From positions 62,001 to 126,000 of the forward strand of contig JAJDDK010000007.1 of the NCBI GenBank assembly GCA_029260345.1: a stretch of DNA of 64,000 nucleotides, given 5' to 3'. Of the stretch, positions 52,916 through 60,338 are shown one piece after another. The DNA comes from Phycisphaerales bacterium. GTDB taxonomy: Bacteria > Planctomycetota > Phycisphaerae > Phycisphaerales > UBA1924. Below the pieces are notes generated by a model. It worked only from the letters and a program-made list of their open reading frames with translations. It did not search any database and had not been told where the DNA came from. The position numbers and the translations under genes were made by a program. Numbering within the stretch: the first letter of the stretch is position 1; the number at the start of each line of letters is the position of its first letter.

Positions 52916-55431
52916 CCGCCTTCGGGCGCCTCGTATTGGTGATGCTTCTGGCATGCGGTCTTGGCGCGGTCGCCAACGCGCAGGATGACACCTCGACAGC
53001 GGGCCCGGCGTTGCCGATCACTCCTGACGTCATGGACTCGGCTGAAGCCCAGCGCGTGGCGGAACTCGCGGCGGATCGACTCGCGCGCAATGCCTTGATC
53101 TTCGTGCGCGGGCTCGAAGATCCAATGGCGGAGGACTATCGCGCCGTGGCGCTGACGTTGGAGGTCGCCGCCTCCGTCCGAACGAACGACCTTGAACTGT
53201 TGCGATTAATTCAGGAGGCGTGGTACGCCGCCGGCAACGACGCCAAGGTCGTCGAGGTCACCAAGAAAATTATTCAACTGGATCCGGACGACACGGTGGC
53301 GCAATTGCGTCTCATTTCCCACCGGATGCGCCAGTTTCAAAGCGTCGAAGATCGCCAGGCGGCGTACAACCGCTTGCTGGTCGAAGGCGCCGACGCGCTG
53401 GACGCGTCCGTACGAAGCCGGCTGGCCCTGGATGACGCGCTCTTGGCGCGCGAACTGGGCGATGAGGATCGGTTTGTGTCGCGCTTGACCATGGCGACGC
53501 AGCTCGACCCAACGAACAAGACCGCGGCAATGCTCGCGGCGACGTACACCATGGAGCGACTCGACGAGCCGCTGGCGCGTGTGGAAATGCTCGCCAACGT
53601 CGTGCTTGCCGATCCATTTGACCCGGCCACGCATAGCGGACTGGCGAACGAATTGATTTCCAATGGCGCGTTCGAAAGCGCGCGCCGGTTTTTCCAACAT
53701 GCGGCGGCGCTCATGCGGATGCGCGGTCAGCAGCCGCCCAATGAACTGTTCCTTCGCGTGCTGTTGTCGACGTGGGCCGTTGAGGGTTCCCGCAACGTGC
53801 TGGACACGCTTGCCGAAAGTGAGCGCCTCGAGCGCTACACGGTTATCAAGCAGCGCGAAGCGGCGGAGCTTGCTGGCCAAGATCCGGACCAGGTTCCACC
53901 CTTTACGCCCGTCCCCATTAACGAATCGCTCAAACTCGCCGCCGGGCACGCCATTGGCGATCATGTGGTGGCGCAACAGGCGCTGGATCGACTCACCTTG
54001 ATGACGTCCGCCGCCATTGCGGAACTCGAACGTTTGCGAGCCGCGCCGCCGGACGAGCGTCAAGGGATGTCAGCGGAAGAGTTCGCCGACTTGGCCCGCG
54101 AGTGGCGCATCAGTCTCCTTTGGAATCGACTTTGGACGGGTTTGCAGCTTGACGCCGCTGAAGCGTCGCTTGAGTTTGTCCGCGCCGAAGTCGACGCTGG
54201 TCTCATTCGACCCGAAGCCTTGCAACGGTTTCGCGGAATTCTTGCCGCCCAGCGAGGTGACATCGAGACTGCGAAGACGTTGTTAAGTCCCCTCGCGGCA
54301 AGTGACGCGCGGGCGCGTGTCGGCCTTGGAATCGCATTTGAGCGCGACGGCGACCTGCGAGGCGCCATGCGCGAATATGCCGCGGTGGCGCTGAATGACC
54401 CGGGCTCGATGCTCGGCATCTGGGCGCGCACGCGCATTGAGACATTGCTCGGCCAGACGCTGGAGCGGTCGGGCACGGCGCTGGCGCTCGAGAATTATTG
54501 CCGCAATTTTCCGCAGGAAATCGATCGCATGATTCGCGAGCCGCGATCGATGATGCATCTCGACGTTTCGCACCTCGGACCGGAATTGAAGCCATTCGAA
54601 CGACTGCAAGTGCGCGTGAGCATCCGCAATGTCAGTCCGATTCCTCTCGCCATCGGCCCCGGCGCCCCGATTTCCTCGGAGCTCCTGCTGTCGCCACGAC
54701 TCACGCTTGGTTCGAACCAGGTCATCGAACAGATCACGCCCGAGATCGTGGCGTTGAACAAACGATTGCGGCTTCTGCCCGGCCAATCAGTCGAGGCGAC
54801 CATTTGGGCAGGACAAGGCCAAACCGGCGCCGTGAATGATCAGGCGTTGCTTTCATCAGCGCTCTTGCGCTGGCGCGCTGTGGAGGGGTTTGTCGTTGGG
54901 GCTGATGGCAGCTTTGTTCCATCGCCCCTTTCGCTCGCGGCAGATTCCCGCATCATTCGACGTCCCCCCGTCGAACTTCCTCCGGGCGGCGCCATCCGAT
55001 TGCCGCAATGGGTGCAGACGTACTCCGGCATCGAACTGGCCAAGGTCTTGACCGTCGCGCCTGCGGCGATGCAATTCGTTCAAAGCCAGGGCGGCGACGA
55101 ACTGGCCAAGACCGTGATTGACGGCTACACCTCGGCGCTCCTCGGACGTCTCCCCTCGCTCGATGCGTACCAACGTTCCATCGTGACGCAATTGCTTCCT
55201 TCGACCGCGACCACGGAAGAGTTCTTGCCGATCGAGGAAGAGCTTCGTGCGGATGACAACCGCTTCGTGCGCCTGACGTATCTCTTTGTGCGCACGACGT
55301 CACCCGACGATCCAATCTTCGAGATGTGCGTCGAATCAGGCGATCCGCTCGTGGAGACCGTCGCCAGTCAACTGCGCGAACGCATCCGGCGGATGGTGGA
55401 GCAGCGAACGACAGCGGCGCCGCAGAAGTAA
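52912..55431 (+). CDS. Large exported TPR-like protein
   Basis: An 839-aa protein with signal peptide ('LVLVMLLACGLGAVANAQ') and a long helical-repeat region with TPR features ('WYAAGNDAKVVEVTKKIIQL', 'LANELISNGAFESARRFFQH', 'LGIAFERDGDLRGAMREYAA'). A beta-sandwich-like part follows ('ERLQVRVSIRNVSPIPLAIG', about residue 555), then further helices to the end. ATG 52912 overlaps the stop of the small membrane gene. A scaffold or assembly role at the envelope is likely, but no family name applies. Confidence 0.82.
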   Translation: MTAFGRLVLVMLLACGLGAVANAQDDTSTAGPALPITPDVMDSAEAQRVAELAADRLARNALIFVRGLEDPMAEDYRAVALTLEVAASVRTNDLELLRLIQEAWYAAGNDAKVVEVTKKIIQLDPDDTVAQLRLISHRMRQFQSVEDRQAAYNRLLVEGADALDASVRSRLALDDALLARELGDEDRFVSRLTMATQLDPTNKTAAMLAATYTMERLDEPLARVEMLANVVLADPFDPATHSGLANELISNGAFESARRFFQHAAALMRMRGQQPPNELFLRVLLSTWAVEGSRNVLDTLAESERLERYTVIKQREAAELAGQDPDQVPPFTPVPINESLKLAAGHAIGDHVVAQQALDRLTLMTSAAIAELERLRAAPPDERQGMSAEEFADLAREWRISLLWNRLWTGLQLDAAEASLEFVRAEVDAGLIRPEALQRFRGILAAQRGDIETAKTLLSPLAASDARARVGLGIAFERDGDLRGAMREYAAVALNDPGSMLGIWARTRIETLLGQTLERSGTALALENYCRNFPQEIDRMIREPRSMMHLDVSHLGPELKPFERLQVRVSIRNVSPIPLAIGPGAPISSELLLSPRLTLGSNQVIEQITPEIVALNKRLRLLPGQSVEATIWAGQGQTGAVNDQALLSSALLRWRAVEGFVVGADGSFVPSPLSLAADSRIIRRPPVELPPGGAIRLPQWVQTYSGIELAKVLTVAPAAMQFVQSQGGDELAKTVIDGYTSALLGRLPSLDAYQRSIVTQLLPSTATTEEFLPIEEELRADDNRFVRLTYLFVRTTSPDDPIFEMCVESGDPLVETVASQLRERIRRMVEQRTTAAPQK

Positions 55432-55447
55432 ACTCGTCGCGAACGCT

Positions 55448-56590
55448 TTACTTCAGGTGAACGCGCCCGCCGCCGCGCGTGATTTCGCCGAGGTGAAAAA
55501 CAGTCTCGCCGTGCTTTGCAAGTTTCTGCGCGATCGAATCCGCAAAAGTCGGGCGCACAATCAGCACATAGCCGACGCCCATGTTAAAGACGCGCCGCAT
55601 CTCTTCATCGCTGATGCGACCTTCTTTCTGCAGGAATTTGAAGAGCGCCGGGGTGTCCCAACTCTTGCGGCTGATGACGGCGTCCACCTTGTCGTGCAAC
55701 GCTCGCTCAAGATTGCCCGCCAGCCCGCCGCCGGTGATGTGCGCCATGCCCGTGATGACTTTCTTCACGCGGTAGTCACGCTGCACGCGAACAATCGGCT
55801 CGACGTAAATGCGCGTCGGCTCAAGGAGCGCTTCACCAATCGTGCGCCCGCCGAAGTCGGGCATAGACTTGTTGAGATCAAGTTTGGAGTTTTCAATAAT
55901 CGCGCGGACAAGTGAATAGCCGTTGCTGTGCACGCCGCTGGAAGCGAGACCAAGCACGACGTCGCCCGGCTCCACGCGCGTCGAGTCAATCGCGCGGGCC
56001 AGTTCCACGACGCCGACAGAGAATCCTGCAAGATCGATTTCACCGGGCGGATACACACCGGGCATTTCGGCGGTTTCGCCGCCGAGCAAGGCGGCGCCGG
56101 ACTGCACGCACCCTTCGGTGACGCCTTTGATGATCTCGGCGAGTTGCTCCGGAACCACCTTGGCCGCAGCGATGTAATCCAGAAAAATCAGCGGCTCGCC
56201 GCCCTGCACGATGAGGTCATTCACGCACATCGCAACAAGGTCGATCCCGATCGTGTCCCATTTGTCCATCGCATGGGCCAGCTTGATTTTCGTGCCGACG
56301 CCGTCCGTGCACGCGATCAGAACCGGATCTTTGAAGTTGCGTTTGAAGAGCTTCTCGTTGTAATCCAATCGAAACAGACCGGCGAAGCCGAGATCGTTTC
56401 GCAGCACGCGCTGACCGTACGTGCGGCGCACCATGGCCTGAATCATGGAGGCGAAGCGGTCGCCCTCATCGATGGAGACGCCGCTGTCGGCGTAGGTCAA
56501 GCCGCGCGGCGACTCGCTCTTCGGCCGCGCCTTGTCGCGCGTCGAGTTTTTCTTTTTTTGAGGGCCGGCGCCGGTGCTCTTGGAAGCCAT
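55448..56590 (-). CDS. purM: Phosphoribosylformylglycinamidine cyclo-ligase (AIR synthetase)
   Basis: Fifth step of purine biosynthesis: FGAM + ATP to AIR. The 380-aa protein is slightly long through a basic N-terminal tail ('GPQKKKNSTRDKARPKSESP'). The family core is 'LTYADSGVSIDEGDRFASMI', 'LIACTDGVGTKIKLAHAMDK' with the ATP-binding residues, 'CVNDLIVQGGEPLIFLDYIA', 'LLGGETAEMPGVYPPGEIDL' and 'MAHITGGGLAGNL'. The enzyme is cytoplasmic. It is convergent with the TPR gene and divergent from the dehydratase-like gene at 56655. Confidence 0.98.
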   Translation of the reverse strand: MASKSTGAGPQKKKNSTRDKARPKSESPRGLTYADSGVSIDEGDRFASMIQAMVRRTYGQRVLRNDLGFAGLFRLDYNEKLFKRNFKDPVLIACTDGVGTKIKLAHAMDKWDTIGIDLVAMCVNDLIVQGGEPLIFLDYIAAAKVVPEQLAEIIKGVTEGCVQSGAALLGGETAEMPGVYPPGEIDLAGFSVGVVELARAIDSTRVEPGDVVLGLASSGVHSNGYSLVRAIIENSKLDLNKSMPDFGGRTIGEALLEPTRIYVEPIVRVQRDYRVKKVITGMAHITGGGLAGNLERALHDKVDAVISRKSWDTPALFKFLQKEGRISDEEMRRVFNMGVGYVLIVRPTFADSIAQKLAKHGETVFHLGEITRGGGRVHLK

Positions 56591-56654
56591 GATGCCGCCA
56601 GCATACCGGGACCGCGATGAGCCGCCGCCGCCACAACGCCGCTATTCTGGCACC

Positions 56655-57071
56655 GTGACCTTTCACCTCATCAACAACGTTCTGGAATGCTCCAGCGATC
56701 GCATCGTGGCCTCGCACACGGTCGATCCGTCCGTTGAATATCTTCAGGATCACTTTCCGACGTTCGCCGTGCTGCCCGGTGTGATGATGCTGGAGACCAT
56801 GGTGCAGGCGGCGCGACGGCTGCTGAGCGATCGTGAGCCCGGCGCCGTTCGGCATGTGCTCGGCGAAGTTCGTGCGCTCAAGTACGGCGCCATGGTGCGC
56901 CCCGGCCAGACGCTGACGGTCGATGTCACCCTCCTCAAGGAATCCGAACCCGGTGTCTACGACTTCAAAGGCAGCGGCGTGGTGCGCGACGACACCGGCG
57001 AATCGCGAAACGCCGTCTCAGGCCGATTCGCCCTGCGCCCGCCTCGCGTTGGCGCCTTGAACAATGCCTGA
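56655..57071 (+). CDS. FabZ-like 3-hydroxyacyl-ACP dehydratase
   Basis: A 138-aa hot-dog-fold protein. 'EYLQDHFPTFAVLPGVMMLE' carries the FabZ/FabA His-x-F-P motif and the 'PGVMMLETMVQAA' helix typical of FabZ. GTG 56655 places the start before the first strand ('MTFHLINNVLE'); the frame opens further upstream but overlaps purM. It heads a group of three genes (dehydratase, ACP, dehydratase) and is probably involved in acyl-chain formation other than the main fatty-acid cycle. It should be soluble. Confidence 0.82.
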   Translation: MTFHLINNVLECSSDRIVASHTVDPSVEYLQDHFPTFAVLPGVMMLETMVQAARRLLSDREPGAVRHVLGEVRALKYGAMVRPGQTLTVDVTLLKESEPGVYDFKGSGVVRDDTGESRNAVSGRFALRPPRVGALNNA

Positions 57072-57189
57072 TTTCCGATCGCCGCAACGCTCAATGGGCG
57101 AAAGCCTCCGCTTTGCCGGAGTGCGGCCTGTCCCGTATCGTGTCGAACTTGGCACATAGTTCGATGACTTTTTCCCGTGAGAGGGCCCA

Positions 57190-57582
57190 ATGAGCCGCGA
57201 TGAGATCTTTGAAAAGGTGCAGGAAGTCCTGGTGGACGCCCTGGGTGTGGATGATGACGAAGTCACCCCGGACGCCAGCCTGACGGCGGACCTTGGCGCC
57301 GAGTCCATCGACTTTCTGGACATTGTCTTCAAACTCGAACAGGCCTTCGGTTTCAAGATTCAGCAGGGTGAACTGTTCCCCGAGAACGTGACGGAGAACC
57401 CCGAATTCGTTCAGGACGGTCGCGTCACGGACAAGGGCCTTGCGGCGCTGAAGCAGCGCTTGCCGCACGCGGATTTCTCGAAGTTTGAGCAGAATCCGGA
57501 AGTGACCAAAGTCGCGGAGATCTTCACGGTCAACGCCGTCGTCAACTTCGTGGACCGCAAGCTTCAGACCGTCGAGAGCTAA
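57190..57582 (+). CDS. Acyl carrier protein with extended helix
   Basis: A 130-aa carrier protein (usual ACP about 78). 'VTPDASLTADLGAESIDFLD' shows the phosphopantetheine serine in the 'GAESID' motif (Ser39) and the correct preceding helix. The sequence between helix II and the C-terminal helix is extended ('LFPENVTENPEFVQDGRVTD' and following). The C-terminal 'EIFTVNAVVNFVDRKLQ' is the last ACP helix. Such extended ACPs occur in planctomycetes beside FabZ-like genes. ATG 57190 is preceded by GTGAGAGGGCCCA. Confidence 0.9.
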   Translation: MSRDEIFEKVQEVLVDALGVDDDEVTPDASLTADLGAESIDFLDIVFKLEQAFGFKIQQGELFPENVTENPEFVQDGRVTDKGLAALKQRLPHADFSKFEQNPEVTKVAEIFTVNAVVNFVDRKLQTVES

Positions 57583-57600
57583 GCCGCGACCACGCGTGAT

Positions 57601-57605
57601 GGAGG
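57601..57605 (+). promoter_or_regulatory. Ribosome-binding site of the second dehydratase-like gene
   Basis: GGAGG lies 9 bases before ATG 57615, so that start is secure. Confidence 0.75.
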
Positions 57606-57614
57606 CGCCGCCTG

Positions 57615-58190
57615 ATGCGCTGGTGCTGGATTGATCGAATCATCGCGCTGACGCCGGGGCAACGTCTGGTCGCTATCAAACACATCGGCCTCGGCATGGA
57701 GCCGCTGTTCGAGCACTTCGCGGCGGACGAACAGGCTGGTCTTCCCGCGCAACCCCTGATGCCCGCGTCGCTCATCGTCGAGGGCATGGCGCAGACGGCT
57801 GGCGTGCTGGTCGGGCATGCGGGTGGCTTCAAGGAAAAAGTGATACTGGCGAAGGTGAGCCGCGCGGAAGTCAGGCGCGATGCGACACCGGGTTGCACGT
57901 TGCGCTACACCGCGACGATTGAACGCATGGACGACATGGGCGCGGCGACGCAGGGCGTGGTGGAGCTTGCCGATCCCGGGCCGTGTGAGATGGGTCGAGA
58001 AGCATCAGCAGGCGGTGGCACGGGCGTCCCGCCCGTGTGCGCGCCATTCGAAGAAATTGGCCGCATTGATTTGATGTTCAGCCATATCGATCGCAATCTT
58101 GCGGGTGTGCAATTCCCGGAGCACAACTTTGTGTTCAGTGATTCGTTTCGGACGCTGCTGCGGCAGAGCGGGGTTGAAGTCGATTTTTGA
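57615..58190 (+). CDS. FabZ-like dehydratase with repeat-derived insertion
   Basis: A 191-aa hot-dog-type protein. 'EPLFEHFAADEQAGLPAQPL' and 'MPASLIVEGMAQTAGVLVG' match the FabA/FabZ pattern, with Glu in place of the catalytic helix acid ('IVEGMAQ'). Residues 133-141 ('GGGTGVPPV') come from a palindromic repeat (58013-58037), in frame, in a loop between strands, and the rest of the gene continues normally. It follows the ACP by 33 bp. It may be a partner or paralogue of the gene at 56655; catalytic His is less clear ('FEHFAADEQ'). Confident in fold, less so in activity. Confidence 0.75.
   Translation: MRWCWIDRIIALTPGQRLVAIKHIGLGMEPLFEHFAADEQAGLPAQPLMPASLIVEGMAQTAGVLVGHAGGFKEKVILAKVSRAEVRRDATPGCTLRYTATIERMDDMGAATQGVVELADPGPCEMGREASAGGGTGVPPVCAPFEEIGRIDLMFSHIDRNLAGVQFPEHNFVFSDSFRTLLRQSGVEVDF
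58013..58037. repeat. Palindromic repeat (GTGVPPV type) inside a coding sequence
   Basis: GGTGGCACGGGCG-TCC-CGCCCGTG is palindromic over CACGGGCG/CGCCCGTG and is related to repeat C at 28085 (GGTGGAACGGGCG-TCT-CGCCCGTT). It encodes GGTGVPPV in frame within the dehydratase-like gene. Confidence 0.8.
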
Positions 58191-58304
58191 TCGGGTGGCG
58201 TGGTTCGCTCGTGCTGTGAGAGAGCCACGGTTTGTCGTTCAATGAAGTACACCACGTGGCACTGCCCTTCGGGCCGTAACACGGCGCCCGGCACACAGCA
58301 GAAT

Positions 58305-58341
58305 GGTGCCGTGGTCTTGACTGTCCTCAGTCAAGGCCACG
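58305..58341. repeat. Repeat F, left unit of an inverted pair
   Basis: GGTGCCGTGGTCTTG ... CAAGGCCACG, 37 bp, with an internal imperfect hairpin (CTTGACTGTCCTCAGTCAAG). The reverse complement of 58367-58403 has the same ends and spacing. Confidence 0.85.
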
Positions 58342-58366
58342 CATTCATTGAACTTTGACATCAAGT

Positions 58367-58403
58367 CGTGGCCTTGTCCGAAGACGAACAAGACCACGGC
58401 ACC
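58367..58403. repeat. Repeat F, right unit of an inverted pair
   Basis: CGTGGCCTTG ... CAAGACCACGGCACC, the inverted counterpart of 58305-58341 with a changed loop. The two units are 25 bp apart, a BIME-like arrangement, in the gap before the ychF stop codon. Confidence 0.85.
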
Positions 58404-58411
58404 CGATTTCA

Positions 58412-59497
58412 TTAGACATTAAACAGGAAGTGGCACACATCCCCATCCTGCATGATGTAGGACTTGCCTTCGGCACGCATCTTGCCGGCTTCTTTGATCG
58501 CTTTCTCGCTCTTGTGGGCCGCGAGTTCATCCACTTTGTAAATCTCGGCGCGGATGAATCCCCGCTGGATGTCGCTGTGAATCGTGCCCGCGGCTTCCGG
58601 CGCTGATTCACCAATGCGAATCGTCCAGGCGCGCACTTCCTTCGGACCCGCGGTGTAAAAGCTTTGCAAGCCGAGCAAGCGGTACAGCGCCCGCGCCAGC
58701 GCCGGCAGCGCGGGCTCGGAAATGCCGAGTCCATCGAGCATTTCAGCGCGATCCGCATCTTCGAGCTCTACCAGTTCCGCTTCAATCTCCGCAGAAAGCA
58801 CGACGCTTTCCATGCCGTCGGCCTTCGCCTTTTCGTGCACCGCCTTCGCATGCGGCCCCTCGCCCGACACATCGTCTTCACTCACGTTGGCGACGTAGAG
58901 CACCTTCTTGGCGCTCACCATACCAAGCTCGCGCAGCACGGCCTGCTCATCCGGCGATGACAACTCCCCCGCCGCGAGCATGGCGCGAATCGGTCGACCG
59001 TCCTCGAGCACCGGCGCAATCTGTTGCAAGACGTTCAGCCGGTCGATCGCTTTCTTTTCCTTGCTGCGCGCGTTGCGCTCCGCCTTGGGCAACGCGGACT
59101 CGACCGTTTGCAGATCCGCGAGGATGAGTTCAGTCTCGAAGTCCTCCATGTCCTTCATCGCCGCCGCGGGCTGGCCTCCCGGATCAAAGCAGCGCACGAC
59201 GTGGCAGAGCGCATCCACTTCGCGCACGCACGCAAGCACTTTGCCCGCGGTGCTGTCCCCCGCCGGGCCACTTGGCGACAACCCGGGAGCATCGACAAGG
59301 CGCAGCGTCGCGGGAATGAGCTTCTGCGTCGGAATGAACGACGCGATGAGGTCAAGCCGGGGGTCCGGGATATCTGCCACGCCGACGGTAGCCTTCATTC
59401 CGCCGCCGCCCGTCTCGACGCCTCCGGCGCCGCTGGTGAGCGCACGAAACAGCGTCGTTTTTCCGACGTACGGCAGGCCGACAATTCCAACTTCCAT
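58412..59497 (-). CDS. ychF: Redox-regulated ATPase/GTPase YchF
   Basis: Obg-type P-loop protein (361 aa), usually an ATPase binding ribosomes. 'MEVGIVGLPYVGKTTLFRAL' contains the G1 loop (Gly7-Lys13), 'TLRLVDAPGLSPSG' G3, and 'VLYVANVSEDD' G4 with N-x-S-E instead of NKxD, as in YchF. The C-terminal TGS domain is seen in 'RIGESAPEAAGTIHSDIQRG' and 'FIRAEIYKVDEL'. ATG 59497 is confirmed by GGAGC upstream on the minus strand; a longer start would add 27 non-conserved residues. It is divergently spaced from aat by about 60 bp on the same strand. Confidence 0.97.
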   Translation of the reverse strand: MEVGIVGLPYVGKTTLFRALTSGAGGVETGGGGMKATVGVADIPDPRLDLIASFIPTQKLIPATLRLVDAPGLSPSGPAGDSTAGKVLACVREVDALCHVVRCFDPGGQPAAAMKDMEDFETELILADLQTVESALPKAERNARSKEKKAIDRLNVLQQIAPVLEDGRPIRAMLAAGELSSPDEQAVLRELGMVSAKKVLYVANVSEDDVSGEGPHAKAVHEKAKADGMESVVLSAEIEAELVELEDADRAEMLDGLGISEPALPALARALYRLLGLQSFYTAGPKEVRAWTIRIGESAPEAAGTIHSDIQRGFIRAEIYKVDELAAHKSEKAIKEAGKMRAEGKSYIMQDGDVCHFLFNV

Positions 59498-59556
59498 CCG
59501 AGGGGGCTCCTTCCGGCGTGATTGAACGCGGGAGCGTAGCCGCCACCGGTGCGGCG

Positions 59557-60246
59557 TCAATCGGCGAATTCGCCCCAAGTCACGGGCTGTGCGAGCGCCC
59601 GCTCAAGCCGACGCATGTACGCCTTGTGCGAAATCTCAGCACAACCGAAGCGATCGAGATGCGGATTTGGCAGCTGCGTGTCAAAGAGCACGAATCCGCG
59701 CTGCTGCAAATGGTGCGCGAGTCGAATCAGGCAAACCTTGCTGGCGTCCGTACCGTCAAGCGGATGGCGTTCACCGCCCGCGAGCCGCGCCAGTGGTCGT
59801 GAGAACATCGACTCGCCGCAGAAGAGACCGCCGATGGCGATCCCATAGATCCCGCCGACCAGCACCTCTTCGCTGGAATTCGGATCCGTGCGCCATGCCT
59901 CCACACTGTGCGCATGCCCGGCGTCGTGAAGAATTTGAAACCAGTGGGCGATGTCTTCGTTGATCCACGTTTCGGGATCATCCATGCGTGGCGCCGCGCA
60001 GCCGCGCACTACTCCGGCAAAATCCGTGTCACTCCGAATATCAAACCATTGCGCATTCACTCGCCGTCGCAGTGAGCGCGGCACATGAAAACTCCCGGCC
60101 GGATCGCCCAATTCAATCGGGAAAATCCCACGGCGCGGCGCGTGATAAAACCCGATGAACCCGGAGTCCGGATCCGCCATCGGAAACGCGCCCTGCCGGT
60201 ACGCGGCGAGCAGCCCATCGATAATCACGCGAGATTCTGACTGCAC
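59557..60246 (-). CDS. aat: Leucyl/phenylalanyl-tRNA--protein transferase
   Basis: Adds Leu or Phe to N-terminal Arg/Lys of proteins, marking them for ClpAP (N-end rule). The 229-aa protein has 'LLAAYRQGAFPMADP', 'WYxP-like FYHAPRRGIFP', 'WINEDIAHWFQILHDAGHAH', 'LVGGIYGIAIGGLFCGESMF' followed by 'SRPLARLAGG', and 'GFVLFDTQLPNPHLDRFG', all diagnostic. It is just upstream of ychF on the same strand and may be transcribed with it. ClpA/S is not in the window. Confidence 0.96.
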   Translation of the reverse strand: MQSESRVIIDGLLAAYRQGAFPMADPDSGFIGFYHAPRRGIFPIELGDPAGSFHVPRSLRRRVNAQWFDIRSDTDFAGVVRGCAAPRMDDPETWINEDIAHWFQILHDAGHAHSVEAWRTDPNSSEEVLVGGIYGIAIGGLFCGESMFSRPLARLAGGERHPLDGTDASKVCLIRLAHHLQQRGFVLFDTQLPNPHLDRFGCAEISHKAYMRRLERALAQPVTWGEFAD

Positions 60247-60326
60247 TATCCAATCCTATACGTGACGCGCCGCGGCTTGCCTTGGACTTGCAGGTACGAT
60301 TCAAAAATGCCCAATTCGCGGCGCCT

Positions 60327-60333
60327 CGGAGGA
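60327..60333 (+). promoter_or_regulatory. Ribosome-binding site of the amidohydrolase gene
   Basis: CGGAGGA lies 5 bases before ATG 60339 and fixes that start over an ATG 57 bases upstream. Confidence 0.75.
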
Positions 60334-60338
60334 TTGTG

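Larger units (their letters stand above)
58191..58411. other. Intergenic region with an inverted repeat pair
   Basis: About 220 bp between the dehydratase-like gene and the end of ychF. It is mostly occupied by the inverted pair at 58305-58403. No gene is visible. Confidence 0.6.
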
